The notes beneath the pieces are model-generated. The model was not told the DNA's origin. It made no database searches and saw nothing but the letters and a program-made list of their open reading frames with translations. Below are positions 1 through 5,661 of a stretch of DNA of 7,097 bases, in pieces (the stretch's first letter is position 1; each line of letters begins with the position of its first letter). The stretch covers positions 1 to 7,097 of the forward strand of contig BNVT01000061.1 of the NCBI GenBank assembly GCA_025998295.1. The letters run 5' to 3'. The stretch is from Endomicrobiia bacterium (lineage in GTDB: Bacteria; Elusimicrobiota; Endomicrobiia; Endomicrobiales; Endomicrobiaceae). Position numbers and translations under genes: made by a program.

Positions 1-161
1 ATGGGCAAATTATTAGTCATTATTAACAATTGTTGTAAACAGTTTTACCTTGATAGGTCTCATGTGAACGCCTAATTATACTTCCTTTTAAGGTCTTTTT
101 ATCCACTTTTTTCAAGTGGGTTGATACCTGTGTCGCTCAATCTGTTTATTTAGCTGCATTA
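1..161. other. Left-edge intergenic sequence
   Basis: No gene is supported here. There is a perfect ten-base palindrome AACAATTGTT (25-34), a small CCTT-TT-AAGG inverted repeat (84-93) followed on the plus strand by TCTTTTT, and a six-base-pair hairpin CCACTT/AAGTGG (103-119) downstream of the LTA-synthase-like gene. That hairpin is not followed by a T-run on the minus strand, so it is at best a non-canonical terminator for the asd unit. A 24-codon plus-strand frame (1-75) could equally be chance or the end of a gene entering from the left. Confidence 0.35.
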
Positions 162-2186
162 TCAACGTGTACCATTCAGTTTGGGATTGTACCACTTATT
201 TTTTCTGAAAAGTTCTACAATAGATTTATCCAAAGACAATAGTGTTTCTTGCATCGTTTTAAATTTTTTGCTGTCGTGGTTGTTAAAAGCTGATTGCACC
301 ACTCTTTTGCGGTCGTGTTTTATGTAATTGTCTCCTTCCACTAATGCTATATTCGCTCCGTCTGATATTAAGGCAAAATGATTAGCATTTTTGTCTAAAG
401 CATTTGTTCCTGTAGTTGAAAAAGCATCTTCTATTTCAAAAAGATGATATAGGGTTGGTATTAAATCCGCCTGAGAAACTGTATAGTCAATCTTTTGCGG
501 ACTTAGAATTTTAGGGGCATAAATTACAAAAGGGATTCTAAACGCTGTCTGTATAGTATTGTCGTCATAAGTATATCTCTGCGTATGATCTGCCATAAAA
601 ATGAATATGGTGTTGTCGAAAAATCCTTCTTTTTTGGCTATTTCTAAAAAATGATTTATTGAATAATCGGCATAATATAAGCTATTGAGATACTTGTTTT
701 CAAGCGTATTTGGAGTATATTTTTCAAATTCTTTTGTAGTAGAGACAAAAGGCATATGGGTTGATCCTGTAAACAAATAAATAAAAAATGGCTGCCCTCT
801 CTTGTGAGATTGCGCTGCTTTTTTAGCTGCAAAATCAAACATTTCATAATCATATCCTTCACGAATACCAGCTAGATATTTCTTAATAAGTGGAATGTCC
901 TCTTTGCCATAACTTTCCTGAACTTTTAACACATTTTTAGCCGCGTAACACATCATCACTGAGTCCCTTTGCGGTGATTGCACATACATTGTAAAGTAAC
1001 CTCTTTTGTTGAATGCATCAGGCATGGCCGACTTATTATTCATTAAATCTATACTATGTGTAAATATCATTCCCGGCAACAAAGGAACTCCCGAAAAAGA
1101 TGCTGATAATCCCAACAAACTCCTGCTTCCTACTGCATAAGCATTTGAAAAAGTTATACCATTCTTAACTATTTCATCAAAATTTGGAGTAACGTTGTAT
1201 TTTGTATTTTTATCATTAAGAGAGTCGATGTAGTGCGGTGTCCAGCTTTCAAGTAGAATAATTGCAACATTGTAATTTTTGGAGGTTTTTTTGATATTTT
1301 TAATTTGGCGCATTAAAGGAAAATTATTATCAGGTATAGTTTGCCCTTGGCTTAAAATAAGTTTCCAAACATTTTGTAAGGCTTTATGTATGGGATAATT
1401 GTTAATATTATCATAGTATCTTTTTTCTGAGAGCAGCAACCTATATTGTGTAAACACGCCATTTAACATAAGTTGCGCGCCTTCTGTTTTATTTGTCACT
1501 CTGTAGACATCGTTTGTGTTTAAAGGGCGACTATCCAATCGACCTCTTACACCTATAACTACCAATAAAGCTACACCAATAAAAATAGATGTACTTTTGA
1601 TTAAAGAATATCTCTGTAATTTTTTTGAAGGGTGAGCTGTAAACCCAGTATTTATAAGTTTCGATGTAAATTTAATTGTTAAAAACATTAATACAAACAC
1701 TACTAACAGCACCCACCAATAATTGCTTATAGCGTACCGAATTATAAAATTTCTTTCCATCCATGCCAAAACAAGCTCTTCTGTTATATGCCGTTTAACT
1801 TCAGGGAAGTAAAAAAAGTCTGCACACAAAAGCAATACAACTAACATTGTTGAAAGTGCCATTAAAACATTAAAAATTTTTATTATAGTAATTTGTTTCT
1901 TTGATATTGGCAAAAACATCAATGCTATAAAAAAACCGATAAAAACACCTACGGTTGAAATATCAAACCGCAACCCGTAGGCAAAAGCCTTAGCTTTTTC
2001 CAACAATGACAAAGATGCGAACACATCGCTATAAACAATACAAAACAATAAACGAAATAAACTAAAAATTACTAAAAGTAAAACAACGTAGAAAAGCGAG
2101 ATTTGTATTTTTAATCTTAAATTATTTTCATATTTGCTATTAAGAATTTTTTTTATTTTTAACACAAAAGCAACTAAAATCTTCAT
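162..2186 (-). CDS. LTA synthase-like membrane sulfatase-fold transferase
   Basis: This 674-residue protein has two parts. Residues about 26-213 hold roughly five hydrophobic helices (near 26-50, 70-95, 103-125, 153-172, 198-213). The rest is an extracytoplasmic alkaline phosphatase/sulfatase-fold domain. Visible active-site elements are LLESW (E313, expected metal ligand), the RS of GSRSLLGL (S356, probable nucleophile where LtaS has Thr), STHMPF (H477) and MADH (D533-H534, metal ligands). This is the architecture of LtaS, OpgB/MdoB and related enzymes, which transfer phosphoglycerol or other phospho-alcohol groups from phospholipids onto envelope glycans or lipids. The actual acceptor cannot be read from sequence, and a phosphoethanolamine transferase role is an alternative. 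The ATG is supported by AAGGA six bases upstream, overlapping the asd stop codon, so it is co-transcribed with and probably translationally coupled to asd. The length is normal for the family and the frame is intact. Confidence 0.9.
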   Translation of the reverse strand: MKILVAFVLKIKKILNSKYENNLRLKIQISLFYVVLLLVIFSLFRLLFCIVYSDVFASLSLLEKAKAFAYGLRFDISTVGVFIGFFIALMFLPISKKQITIIKIFNVLMALSTMLVVLLLCADFFYFPEVKRHITEELVLAWMERNFIIRYAISNYWWVLLVVFVLMFLTIKFTSKLINTGFTAHPSKKLQRYSLIKSTSIFIGVALLVVIGVRGRLDSRPLNTNDVYRVTNKTEGAQLMLNGVFTQYRLLLSEKRYYDNINNYPIHKALQNVWKLILSQGQTIPDNNFPLMRQIKNIKKTSKNYNVAIILLESWTPHYIDSLNDKNTKYNVTPNFDEIVKNGITFSNAYAVGSRSLLGLSASFSGVPLLPGMIFTHSIDLMNNKSAMPDAFNKRGYFTMYVQSPQRDSVMMCYAAKNVLKVQESYGKEDIPLIKKYLAGIREGYDYEMFDFAAKKAAQSHKRGQPFFIYLFTGSTHMPFVSTTKEFEKYTPNTLENKYLNSLYYADYSINHFLEIAKKEGFFDNTIFIFMADHTQRYTYDDNTIQTAFRIPFVIYAPKILSPQKIDYTVSQADLIPTLYHLFEIEDAFSTTGTNALDKNANHFALISDGANIALVEGDNYIKHDRKRVVQSAFNNHDSKKFKTMQETLLSLDKSIVELFRKNKWYNPKLNGTR

Positions 2187-2195
2187 CCTATTTCC

Positions 2196-3215
2196 TTAAA
2201 CAAATTTATTTTTTACAAGAGTTTCTGCAATTTGGACTGCGTTTAATGCTGCGCCTTTTAAAAGATTGTCAGATACAACCCAAAACGTTAAGGCATTATT
2301 TTTTGTTGAAATATCTGCGCGAATTCTCCCAATATAGGTTGTCTGCATATTTTCAGCAAATAAAGGCATAGGATATTTTCTATTTTCAGGTTCGTCTAAA
2401 AGTTGAATTCCATCTGCTTTTGCCAACAATTCTTTTGCCTGCGCAGGGGATATTGATTTTTCAGTTTCAATCCACACATTTTCTGAATGCGAACGAAATA
2501 TAGGTACTCTTACACATGTAGCGCTTACCTCTATTGAGTCATCACCCATAATCTTTTTTGTTTCGTTTGTCATTTTTATTTCTTCTTTTGTATAGCCATT
2601 TTCAGTAAAAACATCTATCTGAGGGATAAGATTAAAAGCTATTTGATATTGAAACTTGCTTGCTACCGATACAGTTTCCCCTCTAGCCCAAGCTTTTGTC
2701 TGCTCAGTAAGTTCGTTAATACCTTTTTGTCCTGCTCCTGAAACAGATTGGTATGTTGAAACAATAACTCTTTTTATCTTTGCAAAGTCATGCAAAGGTT
2801 TTAAGGCTACAACCATTTGAATAGTAGAACAGTTAGGATTTGCTACAATTCTCCTATCTTTTTTTAAATCATGAGGGTTTACTTCAGGAACAACCAACGG
2901 TACGTCCTTATCCATTCTCCATGTGTTTGAATTATCTATAACAAAACAGCCATCTGCAGCAAAAAAAGGCGCAAATTCTTTAGAAACATCCGAACCTGCG
3001 CTGAAAAGAGCGATATTAATGCCTTTACCGCCATCCTTTGTAAGTAGTTCAACCGTTACTTTTGTATCCTTGTATACTAACTTTTGACCCACAGAACGCT
3101 CAGAAGCTAAAAATTTTATGCTTTCAACAGGAAAACTTCTGCTTTCAAGCATTTTTATCATTTCACGCCCTACCGCTCCTGTTGCACCTACAACTGCTAC
3201 TTTATACTTTTTCAT
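2196..3215 (-). CDS. asd: Aspartate-semialdehyde dehydrogenase
   Basis: Asd reduces L-aspartyl-4-phosphate to L-aspartate 4-semialdehyde with NADPH, the branch point to diaminopimelate/lysine, threonine and methionine. The 339-residue product has the usual length. Visible motifs are the nucleotide-binding GATGAVG (10-16), the active-site cysteine in ANPNCST (C129), Q156 in TYQSVSGAG, and the substrate-binding arginine and catalytic histidine in RVPIFRSH (R236, H243). The C-terminal dimer/NADP segment contains NLLKGAALNAVQIAE. I chose the ATG at 3215-3213 because AGGGG lies nine bases upstream and the protein then begins directly with the Rossmann strand. The frame stays open to an ATG at 3266, but that start lacks a site, would add 17 atypical residues, and falls inside a repeat-like element. 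The next gene starts nine bases beyond the stop. No lysC or dapA is beside it in the window. Confidence 0.97.
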   Translation of the reverse strand: MKKYKVAVVGATGAVGREMIKMLESRSFPVESIKFLASERSVGQKLVYKDTKVTVELLTKDGGKGINIALFSAGSDVSKEFAPFFAADGCFVIDNSNTWRMDKDVPLVVPEVNPHDLKKDRRIVANPNCSTIQMVVALKPLHDFAKIKRVIVSTYQSVSGAGQKGINELTEQTKAWARGETVSVASKFQYQIAFNLIPQIDVFTENGYTKEEIKMTNETKKIMGDDSIEVSATCVRVPIFRSHSENVWIETEKSISPAQAKELLAKADGIQLLDEPENRKYPMPLFAENMQTTYIGRIRADISTKNNALTFWVVSDNLLKGAALNAVQIAETLVKNKFV

Positions 3216-3264
3216 TATGCGTTTCCCCTGATTTCTATATGTTTTTAAAAAACTAAACAAAAAC

Positions 3265-3337
3265 ATGGATTCCTATTTTCACAAGAATGGACGCCACGCC
3301 ATAATTACAACAACACGGTTTGTCATTCTCGAATACA
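3265..3337. repeat. Degenerate dispersed palindromic repeat, candidate
   Basis: Two imperfect palindromes carry related ATTC/GAAT arms. The first, 3269-3288, reads ATTCCTATTTTCACAAGAAT. It would be a clean eight-base-pair hairpin if two positions had not diverged. The second, 3321-3337, reads TGTCATTCTCGAATACA and pairs TGT/ACA and ATTC/GAAT with one bulged base. The wording resembles the GGATTCC...GGAATGACA type of small intergenic repeat found in many bacterial genomes. That resemblance is from general knowledge, since only one copy lies in this window and no second copy was available for comparison. Confidence 0.4.
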
Positions 3338-3426
3338 GCCTTATCCTTTTTAATAAAAAAGCAAAAATTCACTTATAAAAAGTAATAGATTTGTGAAACT
3401 ATTTTTCAAAAAATCCTAGCAATTTT

Positions 3427-3447
3427 CCCACGACCTTACGGTCGGGG
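3427..3447. other. GC-rich hairpin downstream of leuB
   Basis: CGACC (3431-3435) and GGTCG (3440-3444) form a five-base-pair stem around TTAC. CCC (3427-3429) and GGG (3445-3447) extend it past one bulged A. It stands out in an AT-rich spacer, 53 bases after the leuB stop. Reading with leuB, the stem is followed by AAAATTGC and only later by a T6 run (about 3416-3411), so it is not a canonical intrinsic terminator. It could be an mRNA 3'-end stabiliser, a weak terminator or part of a dispersed repeat. Confidence 0.45.
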
Positions 3448-3499
3448 CTTGCGATGGATTTAGTAACTTTTCTTAAAAAAGATACATTTTTGTGCGCCT

Positions 3500-4561
3500 T
3501 TACAAGTAAGAAGCTATTAAATCGCCAACTTCTGTTGTTGAAAGACCCATTTTTCCGGCAGACATACTTTTAATTTTACCTGATTCCAAAGCTTTTACTA
3601 CAGCACTATCCACATCTTTTGCAGCCTTTGATTCTCCAAGTGTTTCTAGCATCATAGCGCCTGCGTTTATTGTTGCTATAGGATTTATAATGTTCATTCC
3701 GGTGTATTTGGGTGCAGATCCCCCCATAGGTTCAAACATTGATACGCCTTCTGGATTGATGTTTCCCCCAGCTGCTACGCCCATTCCACCTTGAATCATT
3801 GCTGCCAAATCCGTAATAATATCACCGAAAAGATTATCTGTAACAATTACGTCAAACCATTCGGGATTTTTGACAAGCCACATACATGCCGCGTCAACAT
3901 TTACATAATCGCCTTTTATTTGAGCATATTCCTTCCCAACATCGTTAAAAGTTCTTTGCCACAAATCTGAAGCATAAGTTAAAACATTAGTTTTGCCGCA
4001 CAATGTCAATTTACTGTTTTTTGCTCTCTTTTTAGTAAGCTCAAACGCATAACGTACACATCTTTCAACACCAAACCTTGTGTTTATAGATTCTTGAGTC
4101 GCTACTTCATGAGGAGTATCTTTTCTTAAAAATCCGCCTGCTCCCGTGTATAGACCTTCTGTGTTTTCACGAACCATAACCATATCAATATCTGAAGGTT
4201 TTTTATCCTTTAAAGGCGTTTCAACATTAGGATAAAGCTTAACGGGACGCAGATTAATGTACTGGTCAAGGTCAAAACGAAGTTTTAAGAGGATTCCTTT
4301 TTCAAGAATTCCAGGTTTTACATCAGGATGTCCAATTGCGCCAAGATACATGGAATCAAACTTTTTAAATTCTTCTACGATACTTTCAGGAAGCACTTCC
4401 CCTGTTTTTAAATATCTTGCTCCGCCAATATCGTAATTTACAAAATCAAGTTTAAAATCATTCTTTTTTGCCACCGCGTCAATTACTTTTACCCCTTCTC
4501 TTATTACTTCTGGACCTGTTCCGTCGCCCGGTAGTAAAGCTATTTTATAAGTTTTAGACAT
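3500..4561 (-). CDS. leuB: 3-Isopropylmalate dehydrogenase
   Basis: LeuB oxidatively decarboxylates 3-isopropylmalate to 2-oxoisocaproate, the step before the final transamination to leucine. The 353-residue product shows the beta-decarboxylating dehydrogenase pattern: GDGTGPEV (12-19); substrate arginines R95 and R105 in LRFDLDQYINLRP; VRENTEGLYTG with R131 and Y138; K190 in GKTNVL; and metal-binding D223, D247 and D251, the last two in DNLFGDIITDLAA. It resembles the shorter actinobacterial-style class (GILEKGILLKLRF). The usual EPVHGSAPD is EPMGGSAPKY (277-286), with Lys-Tyr where NAD-dependent enzymes normally carry Asp-Ile. Family assignment rests on the substrate region and on neighbouring leuD; a related isocitrate, homoisocitrate or tartrate dehydrogenase is a less likely alternative. 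The ATG at 4561 is preferred because GGAGG lies eight bases upstream. An in-frame ATG at 4567 has its own AGGAGG seven bases upstream and cannot be excluded. Confidence 0.9.
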   Translation of the reverse strand: MSKTYKIALLPGDGTGPEVIREGVKVIDAVAKKNDFKLDFVNYDIGGARYLKTGEVLPESIVEEFKKFDSMYLGAIGHPDVKPGILEKGILLKLRFDLDQYINLRPVKLYPNVETPLKDKKPSDIDMVMVRENTEGLYTGAGGFLRKDTPHEVATQESINTRFGVERCVRYAFELTKKRAKNSKLTLCGKTNVLTYASDLWQRTFNDVGKEYAQIKGDYVNVDAACMWLVKNPEWFDVIVTDNLFGDIITDLAAMIQGGMGVAAGGNINPEGVSMFEPMGGSAPKYTGMNIINPIATINAGAMMLETLGESKAAKDVDSAVVKALESGKIKSMSAGKMGLSTTEVGDLIASYL

Positions 4562-4567
4562 TTGCAT

Positions 4568-4581
4568 CACCTCCCCTCCTT
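4568..4581 (-). promoter_or_regulatory. Double ribosome binding site of leuB
   Basis: Read on the minus strand, AAGGAGGGGAGGTG precedes two ATGs that lie two codons apart. AGGAGG (4580-4575) is seven bases from the ATG at 4567, and GGAGG (4574-4570) is eight bases from the ATG at 4561. Both spacings are good, so the N-terminus is MSK or MQMSK. The stop codon of the FkbM remnant (4584-4582) directly abuts this site. Confidence 0.8.
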
Positions 4582-4824
4582 TTATATCCAATCAAGATAA
4601 GTGTTAGTTATTCTCTTTTCATCTATAACTTGTTTAAGATGTTTAAACTTTTCACCGAGTTCATTTGTTAAAACGTTCATGGGTTTGCAAACTATGAATT
4701 TAATATGCTTGTAAACACCCGTGCTTATGAGATCTTCTAAAGTATCAAATTCCGCTCCTTCGATATCAAGTTTCAATAAATAAATTTTATCGTTGGTCTT
4801 AAGGAGGTCTTTAATAAAGTCAGA
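4582..4824 (-). pseudogene. FkbM-family methyltransferase, 3' remnant
   Basis: These 80 codons encode the C-terminal part of an FkbM-type SAM-dependent methyltransferase (the Methyltransf_21 family). The diagnostic block is DKIYLLKLDIEGAEF, followed by TLEDLISTGVYKHIKFIVC and a basic tail ending YLDWI, a natural-looking family C-terminus. Full-length members are typically 200 residues or more, so the SAM-binding N-terminal half is missing. The fragment begins directly after the leuD stop codon (4827-4825), in the same frame, with no start codon or ribosome binding site. A TTG at 4776 could open 64 codons, but it also lacks a site and would begin inside the core strand. The fragment ends at TAA 4584-4582, touching the leuB ribosome binding site. 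The usual acidic/His position after FIVC reads KPM here, which may reflect decay. I read it as a 5'-truncated relic left in the leucine operon. An expressed small protein is possible but unsupported. Confidence 0.75.
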
Positions 4825-5316
4825 TTATTTTTTTATATACCCTAAAAGTCCACCTGCTTTAATAATTTTTTGCATAAATTCCGGAAAAGGCTGAGACTGG
4901 TAAGTTTCTTCTTTAGTTATATTCTTTATGATGCCTTGAGTTAGGTTTATTTCTATAGCATCGCCGTTTTCAATTGCTTTTACAGCTTCAGGTGATTCTA
5001 ATATAGGAAGGCCAATGTTTATAGAATTTCTAAAAAATATTCTTGCAAAAGAGTTTGCAATTACAGCAGAAACGCCTGCCGCTTTAATTGCTATAGGAGC
5101 ATGTTCTCTTGAAGACCCACAACCAAAATTATTTTCTGCAACTATTATATCACCGGGTTCAACATTCTTTACAAAATTTTTATCTATATCCTCCATACAA
5201 TACTTTGCAAGCACAACAGGGTCTGTTGTGTTTAAATATCTTGCTGGTATTATTTCGTCCGTATTTACGTTTGAACCATACTTGTGCACATTTCCTTTTA
5301 AAATTATATCTGACAT
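4825..5316 (-). CDS. leuD: 3-Isopropylmalate dehydratase small subunit
   Basis: LeuD is the swivel-domain subunit that pairs with the iron-sulfur subunit LeuC to isomerise 2-isopropylmalate to 3-isopropylmalate. The 163-residue protein belongs to the short LeuD class (about 160-170 residues, against about 200 in enterobacteria). It shows [11 protein letters not shown] (18-28) with the substrate-loop residues YLNT (27-30), the conserved [12 protein letters not shown] (63-74), and [16 protein letters not shown] (89-104). The ATG has a strong AAGGAGGG ending four to five bases upstream. The partner leuC is not found anywhere in the window, neither upstream nor downstream, so it must be encoded elsewhere. 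Homoaconitase or a related dehydratase small subunit is the main alternative, but adjacent leuB favours leucine synthesis. The frame ends at TAA and would continue straight into the FkbM remnant if the stop were read through. Confidence 0.93.
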   Translation of the reverse strand: MSDIILKGNVHKYGSNVNTDEIIPARYLNTTDPVVLAKYCMEDIDKNFVKNVEPGDIIVAENNFGCGSSREHAPIAIKAAGVSAVIANSFARIFFRNSINIGLPILESPEAVKAIENGDAIEINLTQGIIKNITKEETYQSQPFPEFMQKIIKAGGLLGYIKK

Positions 5317-5350
5317 CTCACCCTCCTTTTTTTTGTTTCATTTATTTCTT

Positions 5351-5386
5351 AACAAAAGTTTATCTTTTTATTTGTTGTAGCACAAC
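5351..5386 (-). promoter_or_regulatory. Leader hairpins before leuD, possible
   Basis: In the leuD leader, GTTGT-GCT-ACAAC (5386-5374) is a perfect five-base-pair hairpin. A second pairing, AACAAA (5376-5371) with TTTGTT (5356-5351), shares three bases with its right arm, so the two cannot form together. The second stem is all but one A-U and has no T-run after it, and no leucine-rich leader peptide is visible. It could instead be an operator. Confidence 0.25.
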
Positions 5387-5402
5387 TCAGAGCGAAGTGA
5401 TA

Positions 5403-5411
5403 ATTATAACA
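5403..5411 (-). promoter_or_regulatory. Extended -10 promoter for leuD
   Basis: TGTTATAAT on the minus strand is an exact extended -10 (TGn followed by the consensus TATAAT). No good -35 lies at 17 bases; a TTGGCA occurs only 13 bases upstream, which fits the extended -10 class that tolerates a weak -35. The predicted start is near 5396, giving a leader of about 80 bases before leuD. Confidence 0.5.
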
Positions 5412-5661
5412 CTATGTTTTTTGCCAATCTCGGCTCTAAAATCATATTTTATCAACATTAGAATGGTCATAATAATTATGCGAAGTAACAAACGACCCTC
5501 TTTAGCATTTGCAGTGCCAGCTACTGTTGTTGCTTCGAAATTAACTCTATGCCTAAAATTCCAAGATAAAATAAGCATTACAATTACTTACTCTAGCTAT
5601 TGCTAACCATTGAATACAACATTGCAATATAAATTTACGCATTAGATACTGCTTTTTGTTT

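Larger units (their letters stand above)
3216..3499. other. leuB-asd spacer without a gene
   Basis: These 284 bases contain no supported gene. They hold a GC-rich hairpin (3427-3447), a degenerate palindromic repeat (3265-3337) and AT-rich DNA between them. The size of the gap suggests that asd may have its own promoter. A TATAGA lies at about 3239-3234 on the minus strand, but it is so close to the asd ribosome binding site that I do not call it a promoter. No hairpin followed directly by a T-run is seen after leuB. Confidence 0.5.
5317..5661. other. Intergenic region upstream of leuD
   Basis: These 345 bases separate the membrane protein stop from leuD. The leuD-proximal quarter holds the probable promoter and two small leader hairpins. 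The remainder includes minus-strand frames open for 63 codons (5578-5387) and about 29 codons (ATG near 5641), neither with a ribosome binding site nor a family I recognise. The longer one also overlaps the predicted leuD promoter. I see no clear terminator after the membrane protein gene. Confidence 0.5.

Noticed and set aside
84..119. Intrinsic terminator for the asd unit
   Set aside because: The hairpin at 103-119 has no following T-run on the minus strand, and the CCTT/AAGG stem at 84-93 is only four base pairs.
656..862. 68-codon minus-strand frame
   Set aside because: It lies inside the LTA-synthase-like gene in another frame and has no motif or ribosome binding site of its own.
3062..3256. 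64-codon plus-strand frame
   Set aside because: It is antisense to the well-supported asd gene and reads like a reverse-frame shadow.
3216..3266. Upstream ATG start for asd at 3266
   Set aside because: It has no ribosome binding site, adds 17 residues foreign to the family, and sits in the repeat-like element.
4562..4591. Upstream TTG start for leuB at 4591
   Set aside because: It would place translation through the leuB ribosome binding site itself and overlap the end of the FkbM remnant; the ATGs at 4567 and 4561 have proper sites.
4799..4810. AAGGAGGTC on the plus strand as a ribosome binding site
   Set aside because: No plus-strand reading frame starts at a suitable distance. It is the complement of Asp-Leu-Leu codons in the FkbM remnant.
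5015..5606. Two plus-strand frames of 121 and 165 codons
   Set aside because: Both lie largely antisense to leuD. The protein text is low in motifs, and the conserved LeuD residues fix the coding strand.
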